Positions 22,614 through 31,326 of a stretch of DNA of 35,708 nt are shown here, one piece after another. The notes under the pieces were generated by a model. It did no database searches. It had not been told where the DNA came from and was given only the letters and a program-made list of their open reading frames with translations. The number at the start of each line of letters is the position of its first letter. The stretch's first letter is position 1. Source of the DNA: an uncultured Terriglobus sp. (GTDB taxonomy: Bacteria > Acidobacteriota > Terriglobia > Terriglobales > Acidobacteriaceae). The position numbers and the translations under genes are program-made. Location of the stretch: NCBI GenBank assembly GCA_937871605.1, contig CALMRM010000294.1, forward strand, positions 1-35,708, written 5' to 3'.

Positions 22614-23938
22614 AAGCTCTGCATACATTTCCGCACGTTGTCTGGGGCGTCCTGCTGCTCCCATCGCTCCTGTCCGCGCAAAGCGCTCCAAGCGAGGCTG
22701 TGGGCGGCACGCCCAGCAGTTCTGGCTCCCTGGCCACGGCAGGCCAGTTGACGTATAGCCTGAGCGTCTCCGACTCCGTCGTTACCGGCTACAACGGGGT
22801 GAACGGCGTCAGCGACAGTGTCAACCTGGCGGGCAGCGCAGCGTATGTGTCCGCCAGCGAGCGCCACCCCACCAGCTTTGTGTACTCAGGTGGATACCTG
22901 TTCGGCAACAATGGCCAGCCATCCACCGCGTTCCAGAACTTTGGCGTGTCGCAGGTGTTTAGCACGCGTAAGTGGACGTTTGTGGTGAGTGACATCATCA
23001 GTTTTCTACCCTCGACACCGGAGTTCGGCCTGGCGGGCATCCCCGGCGTGGGCGACTACGGCAGCACGCCCGTTGCAACCACCCAGCAGCCAACAGGTGC
23101 GGCCCTCACCAACTATGGCCAGCGCATCAACAATCTCACCAGCGGGTCTGCCTCGTACCGGTTTGACCAGCGCAATGACATCGACCTGAACGGTGCCTAC
23201 AACTTCCAGCACTACCTGGATGGCAATGGCGGGTTCACCGGCACCAACGGCAACCTGCTGAGTAACACGGGCGGCATCAACAATGATCTGCTGACCGCCG
23301 GCGCGCAGTACAACCACCGCCTCTCTGGGGCCACCACGGTGGGCGCGATCTATAGCTACAGTCTTTCGAAGTATCCTTCCCCGTATTCGTTCAGCTTCAC
23401 CTCCAATGCCGTGCTTGGCTCCGTGCAGCACACCTTCAGTCCACGGCTGTCGTTCAATGCGTCTGCGGGTCCGCAGTGGACAAATGGATCCAACGCACTC
23501 CTGTTCCCCAGCCGCCTGAGCGTAACGGCACAGGTCAGTCTGCTGTACACAGCGGGCCGTAACAATTACACCCTGGGCTACAACCGCAGCACCAGCACAG
23601 GTTCGGGCGTGGTGCTGGGTGCGGAAGTCGACAGTCTCACCTTTTCCGGGCAGCGCCGATTTTCTCCGAGCTGGAACGGCGGGTTTTCCGCGGGGTATGC
23701 ACGCGTGAACAGCCTGGCCACCGCGCCCACGCTTGCAACCTCACTTGACTCGTTCACTACGGGTGTACAGGCCAGTCGCCGGATTGGGGAACACTTCTCA
23801 GCCTTTGGCAGTTACGCCTTGCAGTACCAGTCTGTCGGCCAACTAGCCGCAACCGATAATGCATTCCATGGGGTGGCGCACGTGGTCAGCGTGGGTGTGA
23901 CCTACGCGCCGCGGCCCATCCATCTTGGCCGGAGGTAG
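22610..23938 (+). CDS. Outer-membrane β-barrel protein candidate of the exopolysaccharide operon
   Basis: The 442-residue protein starts with GTG at 22610, overlapping the previous stop (GTGA). A signal peptide (MKALHTFPHVVWGVLLLPSLLSAQS) is followed by alternating hydrophobic strands. The pattern shows repeated short strands ending in aromatic residues and turns rich in Asn, Gly and Ser (for example YRFDQRNDIDLNGAYNFQHYL, HRLSGATTVGAIYSYSLSKY, NNYTLGYNRSTSTGSGV). This fits an outer-membrane barrel such as those in PEP-CTERM exopolysaccharide operons. I do not assign a family. It probably acts in export or assembly at the outer membrane next to the Wza-like protein. Confidence 0.72.
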   Translation: MKALHTFPHVVWGVLLLPSLLSAQSAPSEAVGGTPSSSGSLATAGQLTYSLSVSDSVVTGYNGVNGVSDSVNLAGSAAYVSASERHPTSFVYSGGYLFGNNGQPSTAFQNFGVSQVFSTRKWTFVVSDIISFLPSTPEFGLAGIPGVGDYGSTPVATTQQPTGAALTNYGQRINNLTSGSASYRFDQRNDIDLNGAYNFQHYLDGNGGFTGTNGNLLSNTGGINNDLLTAGAQYNHRLSGATTVGAIYSYSLSKYPSPYSFSFTSNAVLGSVQHTFSPRLSFNASAGPQWTNGSNALLFPSRLSVTAQVSLLYTAGRNNYTLGYNRSTSTGSGVVLGAEVDSLTFSGQRRFSPSWNGGFSAGYARVNSLATAPTLATSLDSFTTGVQASRRIGEHFSAFGSYALQYQSVGQLAATDNAFHGVAHVVSVGVTYAPRPIHLGRR

Positions 23939-23945
23939 TCCCCCT

Positions 23946-25484
23946 GTGTTAGGCCACCGTATCCTGAAAGCCAGCGACTACGTCGCCATTCTGAAGCGCC
24001 GCGCGTTGTGGCTCATCATCCCCGCCATCCTGTGCGCCGCGGCTGCGCTGGCCACCAGCTTCTTCATTGCGCCGCGGTACGTGTCGCAGACACTGGTGCT
24101 GATTGAGCAGCAAAAGGTGTCCGAAGACTACGTCAAGCCGGTGATCGCGGCGGACCTCGATGCCCGCCTGGCATCCATGAAAGAGCAGATCCTCAGCCGT
24201 TCGCGCATTCAGCCCATCATCGAGAAGTTCAATCTCTATCCCGGGGCAAAGATGGACGAGCGCGTGGACGCAACGCGCAAAAACATCGACATCAAGCCGA
24301 TTCGGTCAGAGATCAGCCGCGCCAACGGGTTGCCAGGCTTTTTCATCCTGTTTACCGCGGGCGACCCACGCACGGCGCAGCAGGTGTGCAGCGAAATCAC
24401 CAGCCTGTTTGTGGGTGAGGATCTCCGCGCACGTGAGCAGAGTGCCCAGGGCACGACGGATTTTCTGGAGTCGCAACTGGCCGAGGCCAAAAGTGCGCTC
24501 GACACCCAGGACCAGAAGCTGGCTGACTTTCAAACCAAATACGTGGGCAAGCTGCCCGGCCAGCAGGCACCCAACATGGACATGCTGACCAGCCTGAACA
24601 CGCAGCTGCAGGCCTCCACCCAGCAGCTGGCACAGATGGAGCAGAACCGCGCCTACCAGCAGTCGCTGCTGTCCAGCCTGCAAGCCAACACGCGGGATGC
24701 TACGGGGGCACCCACGACGCCTGCGGCACCGGACGAACGGCAGGCTCAGCTTGTGGCATTGCAGGCGCAGGAGGCTGACCTCGCCTCACGCTACACACCC
24801 GATTATCCGGATGTGATTTCAGTCAAGCGGCAGATTGCCGACCTGCAACGGCAGATCAAGGCCAAACCCGCAGGCTCCACAGCAGCGGCCGGCACCAGCG
24901 GCAAACCCACGGAGTCCGCAGGCGTTCTGCAGTTGCGTGCCGCAATGCAGGCGTCCGATACCGGCATCAATGCAAAGCGTGCCGAAGTCGCGCAGATCCA
25001 AGGCAACGTAAGGCTGTACCAGGAGCGCATTTCGTCCTCACCGCTGGTTGAGGAGCAGTACAAGGCGCTGACCCGGGATCAGGACACCGTCAAGAAGAAC
25101 TACGACGACCTGCTCAGCAAGATGAACCAGAGCAAGATGGCCACCAGTCTGCAGCGTCGCCAGCAGGGTGAGCAGTTCAGCCTGATGGACGCAGCCAACC
25201 TGCCTGATTCGCCCTCGTATCCCAAGCGGCCGCTGTTTGGCGTGGCAGGAGCTTTTGTTGGGGTGCTGCTCGGTCTCCTTGCTGCGGCCTTGCTGGAGTA
25301 CCGGAATACTGCGATCCGCACAGAAGATGACGTGTACGCGTTTCTGCAGCTCAATACGCTGATTGCAATTGAACAGGTAGGCGACAGGCCGATTGAACCC
25401 GCACCCCGACCGGACGCCTCCACCGAAAGCAAACCGGGCAAACGGTTCCGCAAACCTGTGCCTGCCGGAGTCGAACACTCCTGA
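23946..25484 (+). CDS. Wzz-type polysaccharide chain-length determinant (GNVR-type)
   Basis: The 512-residue inner-membrane protein has two membrane helices (near residues 23-42 and 425-448). They flank a long periplasmic coiled coil that includes ESQLAEAKSALDTQDQKLADFQ. Near the second helix is the Pro-rich PDSPSYPKRPLFGVAGAF motif, typical of polysaccharide co-polymerases. It sets chain length and works with the BY-kinase. GTG at 23946 is chosen because GGAGG lies 10 bases upstream; a TTG at 23925 is possible but would lack that spacing and overlap the preceding stop. The C-terminal cytoplasmic tail of about 65 residues lacks a kinase domain, so the kinase is separate (Proteobacteria-like split). 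Confidence 0.9.
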   Translation: MLGHRILKASDYVAILKRRALWLIIPAILCAAAALATSFFIAPRYVSQTLVLIEQQKVSEDYVKPVIAADLDARLASMKEQILSRSRIQPIIEKFNLYPGAKMDERVDATRKNIDIKPIRSEISRANGLPGFFILFTAGDPRTAQQVCSEITSLFVGEDLRAREQSAQGTTDFLESQLAEAKSALDTQDQKLADFQTKYVGKLPGQQAPNMDMLTSLNTQLQASTQQLAQMEQNRAYQQSLLSSLQANTRDATGAPTTPAAPDERQAQLVALQAQEADLASRYTPDYPDVISVKRQIADLQRQIKAKPAGSTAAAGTSGKPTESAGVLQLRAAMQASDTGINAKRAEVAQIQGNVRLYQERISSSPLVEEQYKALTRDQDTVKKNYDDLLSKMNQSKMATSLQRRQQGEQFSLMDAANLPDSPSYPKRPLFGVAGAFVGVLLGLLAAALLEYRNTAIRTEDDVYAFLQLNTLIAIEQVGDRPIEPAPRPDASTESKPGKRFRKPVPAGVEHS

Positions 25485-25654
25485 CAACGCACCGGGTACC
25501 TGGTCTGCATGGAGGGGCGTACGCTCTCAACGAGTACCGTTCGGCTGCAGTCAGCGCAGCGCGGCGCGCAACACAGCTCACGAAGAGGAGCTTGACTGCC
25601 GTAAGGCTTTTTACAGTGAGCAGGCTTTTTCTCGCTGAATGACAGGGATCGCAT

Positions 25655-26524
25655 ATGAACAGAACACATCAGGAACTGCTGCGAGCTGCACTGAACGACT
25701 CTGCCAGCACCAATGGCAATCCGACAAGCGCCACCCCCGGCCCACGCCTCACAGCAGACGCAGTGACTGAACCGGTGCCCGGCTACACCGGCACGATGCC
25801 TGGCGTGCCATGCCGCTGGAAAGCTTCCCTGATCGACCTGCCTTCACTGCAGCCGCGCACCGCCGTCGCAGAGCAGTTCCGCAGGTTGCGGTCTCGTCTG
25901 TTGGAGTACCGCGCCCAGCAGCCATTGAAGACCGTGCTGATGAGCAGTGCGAAGCCGCAGGAGGGCAAGAGCTTTGTGGCTGCGAACCTTGCGGTCGGAC
26001 TGAACCAGCATCGTGGCACACGTGTTCTTTTGATTGACGGTGACATGCGCCGCTATAGCCTGCAACGCTACCTGGGTACCACTTTCAAGCCTGGGCTTGC
26101 CGACTACCTGGCTGGCACACACAGTCCGGACGAGGTGATACAGCGTGCTGATGGGGAGACCCTGGACGAATTCCCAGGCTTGGCACACCTCTCGTTCATA
26201 CCCGGTGGTGGCCTGCGGGAACACGTGTCGGACCTGTCCGAAGATGCACACTTTGGCAATCTGATCCGGCATGTCAAGCCGCTCTTCGACTGGGTCGTGG
26301 TGGACTCGTCGCCTGTGACCCTGGTGTCGGACGCGGTCAACCTGGCACGGCATTGTGATGGCGTGCTGCTGGTGGTGCGCTCGGGGGTGACAAAGTACCC
26401 GGACGCACAGCGGGCGCAGGCAGAGCTGCAGGCCTCAAACCTGATTGGCGCGGTACTGAACGCGGTAGAAGACCGTCCCGCGCCCTCCTACTACGGCTAC
26501 GGCCCGGCGGGTGCTGACGCATGA
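25655..26524 (+). CDS. BY-kinase-type tyrosine autokinase (CpsD/EpsG-like)
   Basis: The 289-residue cytoplasmic protein has a 60-residue low-complexity leader. The kinase core follows: Walker A-like AKPQEGKS (99-106), Walker A' LLIDGDMRR (125-133) and Walker B WVVVDSSP (213-220). BY-kinases autophosphorylate on C-terminal tyrosines and regulate Wzz and export; the tail here has Tyr279, Tyr280 and Tyr282. The Walker A has two extra-looking residues (Lys100, Pro101) compared with the usual SxxPGEGKT. A 170-base gap separates it from the Wzz gene and could hold a promoter. Its TGA overlaps the ATG of the sugar transferase gene (ATGA). Confidence 0.9.
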   Translation: MNRTHQELLRAALNDSASTNGNPTSATPGPRLTADAVTEPVPGYTGTMPGVPCRWKASLIDLPSLQPRTAVAEQFRRLRSRLLEYRAQQPLKTVLMSSAKPQEGKSFVAANLAVGLNQHRGTRVLLIDGDMRRYSLQRYLGTTFKPGLADYLAGTHSPDEVIQRADGETLDEFPGLAHLSFIPGGGLREHVSDLSEDAHFGNLIRHVKPLFDWVVVDSSPVTLVSDAVNLARHCDGVLLVVRSGVTKYPDAQRAQAELQASNLIGAVLNAVEDRPAPSYYGYGPAGADA

Positions 26525-27891
26525 TCCGCCTGCTGAACGTCTACTATCCCACGCGAACCGTGTTTCTGCTGTTGTGCGAGGCGCTGATCATCAGCAGCTG
26601 CCTCTGCGCGGCCGTGTGGATGGTGATGGGCCGCGATGCCTACCTGGCGCTCTTCTACGAGTACGGCATGGCGAAGATTCTGGGGCTCACGGTCGGCACC
26701 ATGATGATCGCCTACTACTTCGACCTGTATGAGCCAGACCTCCTGTTTGACCGGCGCGAAATCTACTTCCGGATCGTGCTGGCGCTGGGCTGCGTCTGCC
26801 TGCTGGTCGCGGTTGTGGTGTACGTGTACCCCGAGTTCAGCATCACGCGCGAGGTGTTCCCTGTGGCCCTGCTGCTGCTGGGGCTGGTGCTCTGCGCGTG
26901 GAGGCGGTTCTACACGTGGGTGGCTGCACGCAGCATCTTTCGTGAGCGCGTGTGCGTACTGGGCAATGGGCCGCGTGCACACTTTATCGCCGAGACCATT
27001 ACCCGCCGTAAAGACCTGGGCATGGACGTCGTCAGCTGCGACTATGCCGTGGATGGCGTGCCGACGGGCGACGCGGCCAGTGCGGTACGCACGCTGGCTG
27101 CGCTGAAGCAGCCTGTCCATCACATTGTGATTGCCGTGGAGGATCGCCGGGGCGGCCTGCCGATGACGGATCTGCTGGCCTTGAAGCTGCGCGGCATCAC
27201 CGTGGAAGAAGATACCCAGCTGATGGAGCGGCTGAACGGCAAAATTCAGTTGGAGGGGCTGCAGCCCAGCACCTTCCTGTATGGCGAAGGCTTCCGCGTC
27301 AAGAGCTCGCAGCAGTTCACGCGGCGCGTGCTTTCCATGTTCGCTGCGGCTCTTGGCCTGCTGCTGTTTGCGCCGTTTTTTCCGATCGTCATGCTGCTGG
27401 TGCGCCTGACCTCGCCAGGCCCTATCTTTTTTAAGCAGGTTCGCGTGGGCGAGGGCGGCAAACCCTTCGACGTGTACAAGTTCCGCACCATGCGGCAGGA
27501 CGCCGAAGCGGCAGGCGCAAAGTGGGCCAGCAAGAACGACCCTCGCGTCACCAAGATCGGCCTGTTCATGCGCAAAACCCCCATCGACGAAGTGCCACAG
27601 CTGTGGAATGTTTTGCGCGGCGACATGGGATTTGTTGGGCCCAGGCCCGAACGGCCGGAGTTTGTGCCGTGGCTGTCGGAGCAGCTGCCCTTTTACGATC
27701 TGCGGCACATCATTCGGCCGGGCCTGACCGGGTGGGCGCAGGTGCGTTACGGGTACGGTGCAACGCTGGAAGAGGCGCGCGAGAAGCTGGCGTACGACCT
27801 GTACTACGTCAAGCACGCCTCGCTTGGGCTTGATCTGCTCATCATGTTCGAAACCATCAAGATCATCATCCGGCGCAAGGGCGCGCAATGA
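26521..27891 (+). CDS. Polyprenyl-phosphate sugar-1-phosphate transferase (PGPT, initiating sugar transferase)
   Basis: The 456-residue protein starts exopolysaccharide synthesis by transferring a sugar phosphate to undecaprenyl phosphate. N-terminal membrane helices (about residues 12-135) are followed by a central Rossmann-like region (CVLGNGPRAHFIAETITRR near 145). The catalytic domain has PGPIFFKQVRVGEGGKPF, VYKFRTMR, KTPIDEVPQLWNVLRGDMGFVGPRPE and RPGLTGWAQVRYGYG. All are hallmarks of the bacterial sugar transferase family. A PEP-CTERM-associated subtype (TIGR03013) fits the context. The ATG overlaps the BY-kinase stop and its own stop overlaps the GT2 start, so this forms one translationally linked unit. 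Confidence 0.95.
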   Translation: MIRLLNVYYPTRTVFLLLCEALIISSCLCAAVWMVMGRDAYLALFYEYGMAKILGLTVGTMMIAYYFDLYEPDLLFDRREIYFRIVLALGCVCLLVAVVVYVYPEFSITREVFPVALLLLGLVLCAWRRFYTWVAARSIFRERVCVLGNGPRAHFIAETITRRKDLGMDVVSCDYAVDGVPTGDAASAVRTLAALKQPVHHIVIAVEDRRGGLPMTDLLALKLRGITVEEDTQLMERLNGKIQLEGLQPSTFLYGEGFRVKSSQQFTRRVLSMFAAALGLLLFAPFFPIVMLLVRLTSPGPIFFKQVRVGEGGKPFDVYKFRTMRQDAEAAGAKWASKNDPRVTKIGLFMRKTPIDEVPQLWNVLRGDMGFVGPRPERPEFVPWLSEQLPFYDLRHIIRPGLTGWAQVRYGYGATLEEAREKLAYDLYYVKHASLGLDLLIMFETIKIIIRRKGAQ

Positions 27892-29093
27892 GTGCCGTCT
27901 GGCAGCCGCTGTTTGCCGGCTCCCTGCTGCTGGTGGTGTACACGTATGCCGGCTACCCCCTGATTGCGGCAGCTGCCGCGCGCCGAAATCCGCGGCTGTG
28001 GCGGCGTGGTGGCGGTCCGGTGCTGAGCGTCAGCGTTGTGATGCCCGTGCACAATGCAGCGGAGATTCTGCCTGCGAAGCTGCAACACCTCCTGACTCTC
28101 GATCCGGACATGGTGCGCGAGATCGTGGTCGTCTCGGATGGCTCGACGGACGGCACGGCAAACCTGCTGCACGCCTTTCCGGACCGCCGTGTACGGCCCA
28201 TTGCGCTGACGCAGCAGGTGGGCAAGGCAGAAGCGCTCAACCACGGCATGCGTACGGCCACTGGCGACGTGCTGCTGTTCGTCGATGTGCGGCCGCGGCT
28301 CCACGAGACCGCGCTGGAGCAGCTCATCAGTAACTTTGCCGACCCAGCCGTGGGCTGTGTGGCGGGCGAACTGCTGGTACAGACCAGTGCCCAGCACGAC
28401 GCCACGGGCAACGCCGTGGGTGGGGCCTACTGGCGCTACGAGCAGGGCATCCGCACAGCGGAAGCGCTCTGGGACTCGCCTGTGGGCGTCTATGGCGGCT
28501 TCTATGCGGTGCGTCGGACGCTGGCCACACCCTTTCCATCGGGGCTGATTCTGGACGATATGTTCCAGCCGCTCTCCGTCATACGGCAGGGCTATCGCAA
28601 CGTGCTGGACCGCGCCGCGGTGGTCGTGGATACCTGGCCCACCAGCAAGAAGGGTGAGTTCCAGCGGAAAGTCCGTACGCTGGCGGGCAACTTTCAACTG
28701 CTGCAGCAGGCACCCTGGCTCCTGTCGCGGGAAAACCGCGTGCGCTTCCAGCTCGTCTCGCACAAACTGCTGCGGCTGGTTGTGCCCTATGCGCTCGTGG
28801 CCATGGTGCTTTCCGCGGCTGCACTGGCACCGGGGCATCCTGGCTGGGGAGTGCTGGCCGCGCTGCAGGCCGCGTTTTGGCTCTTTGCGCTGCTGGCGTT
28901 GAAGGTGCGGATTCCCCTGCTGCACCGGGTGCTAGGCCCGGCCAGCGCTCTGCTGCTGCTGAATGCCGCGGCCGTGGCGGGGCTGTACCGCTTCCTGTTC
29001 ACCAGCGGTCCGCTTTGGAAGATGTGGCGACCCGCATCGAACGCCCTCGCGGAAAATCAGGCTGCGCTGTGGGGCGGCCCGGGGCGATCCTGA
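27888..29093 (+). CDS. Family 2 glycosyltransferase with C-terminal membrane segments
   Basis: The 401-residue protein has a short N-terminal helix (about 8-25) and a GT2 domain: VVMPVHNAAEILPAKLQHLL, EIVVVSDGSTDGTANLL and NHGMRTATGDVLLFVDVRPRL. The usual DXD is replaced by D-V-R-P. LILDDMFQP (acidic base region) and EFQRKVRTLAG (acceptor motif) lie further on. Three to four hydrophobic helices follow (about residues 300-385). It adds a sugar to the growing lipid-linked unit. The start overlaps the previous stop (ATGA). Its 3' end overlaps the convergent GT4 gene by 37 bases. Confidence 0.88.
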   Translation: MSAVWQPLFAGSLLLVVYTYAGYPLIAAAAARRNPRLWRRGGGPVLSVSVVMPVHNAAEILPAKLQHLLTLDPDMVREIVVVSDGSTDGTANLLHAFPDRRVRPIALTQQVGKAEALNHGMRTATGDVLLFVDVRPRLHETALEQLISNFADPAVGCVAGELLVQTSAQHDATGNAVGGAYWRYEQGIRTAEALWDSPVGVYGGFYAVRRTLATPFPSGLILDDMFQPLSVIRQGYRNVLDRAAVVVDTWPTSKKGEFQRKVRTLAGNFQLLQQAPWLLSRENRVRFQLVSHKLLRLVVPYALVAMVLSAAALAPGHPGWGVLAALQAAFWLFALLALKVRIPLLHRVLGPASALLLLNAAAVAGLYRFLFTSGPLWKMWRPASNALAENQAALWGGPGRS

Positions 29094-30181
29094 CTGTGCG
29101 CCGCAAACGCATCCTGCGAGGTGCCGCTGTAGAGCCGCAGGTACGCTTCGTGCATGGTACCCAGCGTAAAGTTCGCCTGGTACGCGGCGCGCGCCTGTTC
29201 GCCGCAGGCTTGGCGCAGAGCAAAGTCCGACGCCATGCGAACCATCGCCGCGGCCATGGCAGCGTCATCACCAACAGGCGTCAGCAAACCACCTTCGGAC
29301 AAGTGCAGCACTTCCTGCATGCCACCCACGTCTGTGACGATGCTGGGCAGGCCGATGGACATGCTCTGCAGCAGCGACATGGGCAGCCCCTCCGACACGG
29401 ACGACATTGCAAAGCAATCCGCTGCGCGGAACAGGCCTGCCGTGTCCAGCCATTGTCCGAAGAAGCGCACCTTGCCTGCAATGCCCAGCCGTTCCGCAGA
29501 CGCCTCGAGCTTCGCGCGTGCGGGACCATCGCCTACAATCCAGAGCCGCAGCTGCGGCACACGCTTCACGGCTTGCGCAAAGGCGCGCAGCATCGTCGGC
29601 ATATCTTTAATGTCGGCCACGCGGCCCACAAACAGCAGGACAAACGTGCCCGACTCCTTGTCGGCAGGTGGGGCTTCCCCCAGCGGAGCGGCACCGTTGT
29701 ACACCCGCACAATCTGCGCTGGATCGGCAAGCGGCGCACCGCGCAGGTTTGCGCACGTAATCTCGCAGATGCCGGCCACGCGATGCACAAAGGCACGCGC
29801 AATCACGCTGTACTTGACCTCGGCCGTGCGATCGTACGGCGGCGACACCAGGCTGTGCCGCGTGCTGATCACGCGCGCTCCTGCCAGCCGTGCACCCAGC
29901 GCGGCCTGCAGGGTGGGGGCCGGGTTATGGCAGTGCACCACGTCCGGCCGCATCTGCCGGAACAACGCGGCATACCGCAGCACCGTCTTCCACACGGGTG
30001 CTTCGCCCAGCACGTGGACGTGCAAGCCCTCCTCGCGCAGCACCTCGCCCAGCGGCCCCAGCGTGCTGTAGGCGCACACGGTCACATCATGCCCGGCGGC
30101 GCGTTGCATGCGGCCCAGCTGCGCTACCAGCATCTCAGCGCCACCCATCTCCATGCTGTACACCGCGTGCACAATCTTCAT
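29057..30181 (-). CDS. Family 4 glycosyltransferase, opposite orientation
   Basis: The 374-residue protein follows the GT4 fold: MKIVHAVYSMEMGGAEMLVAQL at the start, then DVVHCHNPAPTLQAALGARLAGA near residues 81-103. The C-terminal domain has FVLLFVGRVADIKDM, LWIVGDGPARAKLEASAERL and SVSEGLPMSLLQSMSIGLPSIVTDVGGMQEV. The EX7E motif is E-x7-Q here: the second acidic residue is replaced by Gln. Such enzymes form retaining glycosidic bonds. It is the only leftward gene among the rightward glycosyltransferases, and its 3' end overlaps the GT2 gene by 37 bases. The start is 44 bases from the divergent deacetylase-like gene, so they may share a control region. Confidence 0.85.
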   Translation of the reverse strand: MKIVHAVYSMEMGGAEMLVAQLGRMQRAAGHDVTVCAYSTLGPLGEVLREEGLHVHVLGEAPVWKTVLRYAALFRQMRPDVVHCHNPAPTLQAALGARLAGARVISTRHSLVSPPYDRTAEVKYSVIARAFVHRVAGICEITCANLRGAPLADPAQIVRVYNGAAPLGEAPPADKESGTFVLLFVGRVADIKDMPTMLRAFAQAVKRVPQLRLWIVGDGPARAKLEASAERLGIAGKVRFFGQWLDTAGLFRAADCFAMSSVSEGLPMSLLQSMSIGLPSIVTDVGGMQEVLHLSEGGLLTPVGDDAAMAAAMVRMASDFALRQACGEQARAAYQANFTLGTMHEAYLRLYSGTSQDAFAAHSQDRPGPPHSAA

Positions 30182-30225
30182 CGCTCGTCACAGGGTACCG
30201 GAGAGAACTGTTCCGCCGATGAGCT

Positions 30226-31326
30226 GTGTCATGGGGTGCAGCAGTGAAGTTTCCCAAACACGCGGAGCAGTGGGTGCCGGGATACCTTGCCAGCCGTCTT
30301 GCACGTCTCCGAGCGACATCACGGCCCAGGCGGCTGTGGGTAGCCATCACAGACCACTACGAGCCCATGGGCGGCAACGTCTCACTGGCACAGGGCATGG
30401 CACGTGTGGAGCACTGGCTGCGCCGCTGGCCGGAGATCGCTGCCAGCGCGCCGCGCGATGCCGCAGGCAGTTCACCGAAATACACCTTCTTCTACCCACA
30501 GGAGGAGTATCAGCGCCAGGTGCTTACCGCTCTGGAATCCATGGTGCGAGCGGGCATCGCCGACGTCGACGTCCACATTCACCATGACAACGACACGAAC
30601 GCCGGTTTCCGCGGGAAGATGTCAGACTTCCTGCGGCGGCTACACGATGACCATGGATTTCTGCGGCATCACGCGGGGCGGCTCGTGTTTGGCTTCATCC
30701 ATGGCAACTGGGCGCTGGACAACGCGCGGCCAGACGGCAGGTTGTGCGGCGTGCAGGGCGAGTTGCAGGCGTTGCGAGATCTGGGCTGCTATGCCGACTT
30801 CACCATGCCTTCGCTGCCCAGCGCCACGCAGGGTGGCACCGTCAATCGCATCTTCTGGACGGATGGCGACCCGGCACAGCCCCGCGGCTTCGACAGGGGT
30901 ATCGATGCCAAACCTGGGACCGGTGTGCAGGGCAACGGCATCCTGATGGTGCCGGGGCCGCTGGGTCTGCGCTTTCGCGACCGGCTGCTGCCGCGTCTCG
31001 AAACCGGTGAGCTTGCCTCCTATGACGTGCCGACGCCCTACCGCGTCGAGCGCTGGATCGACCTGGCACCGCGCCTGGGCGAGGACATCTTTGTAAAGCT
31101 CTATGGCCATACTGCGCGAGAAGACAACGCCGGTGCGCTGCTGGGGGATCGGCCTGGCAGCGGCGCGTTTGAGCCCATGTTCCGCGCCATCCAAGCCGCC
31201 GCGGACCGGCGGGGGTTAGAGCTGCACTGGGCTACGGCGTACGAGCTGTTCTGCGCCATTGAGCGCGTCGCTGCACGTCCCGGCGAACCGCTGCTGCATG
31301 CCGCAGAGACTGGTATCTCTGCATGA
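30226..31326 (+). CDS. Polysaccharide-deacetylase-like protein of unusual family
   Basis: The 366-residue protein has no signal peptide. A motif VAITDHYEP near residue 40 and FFYPQEEY near 90 are followed by VDVHIHHDNDTNAGF. FGFIHGNWALDNARPDGRL lies near 157-175, and CGVQGELQALRDLGCYADFTMPSL follows. The Asp and His placement recalls NodB/CE4-type deacetylases, but the canonical TFDD is changed to ITDHYE and the HxxxH motif to HIHHD. It may deacetylate the sugar repeat unit in the cytoplasm, which is an inference only. GTG at 30226 is the longest start; GTG at 30244 is an alternative. The stop overlaps the next gene's ATG (ATGA). Confidence 0.6.
   Translation: MSWGAAVKFPKHAEQWVPGYLASRLARLRATSRPRRLWVAITDHYEPMGGNVSLAQGMARVEHWLRRWPEIAASAPRDAAGSSPKYTFFYPQEEYQRQVLTALESMVRAGIADVDVHIHHDNDTNAGFRGKMSDFLRRLHDDHGFLRHHAGRLVFGFIHGNWALDNARPDGRLCGVQGELQALRDLGCYADFTMPSLPSATQGGTVNRIFWTDGDPAQPRGFDRGIDAKPGTGVQGNGILMVPGPLGLRFRDRLLPRLETGELASYDVPTPYRVERWIDLAPRLGEDIFVKLYGHTAREDNAGALLGDRPGSGAFEPMFRAIQAAADRRGLELHWATAYELFCAIERVAARPGEPLLHAAETGISA

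Noticed and set aside
26497-27888. Long minus-strand open frame over the sugar-transferase gene
   Set aside because: It is a shadow of the well-supported sugar transferase. Its translation is His/Gln/Arg-rich without any fold signature, which is common in high-GC antisense frames.
27804-28925. Minus-strand open frame over the GT2 gene
   Set aside because: GT2 motifs and coupled start/stop overlaps on the plus strand explain this DNA. The antisense translation is low-complexity.
28877-30247. Plus-strand open frame over the inverted GT4 gene
   Set aside because: The minus strand has complete GT4 motifs. The plus-strand frame is rich in Arg, His and Gln and has no domain.
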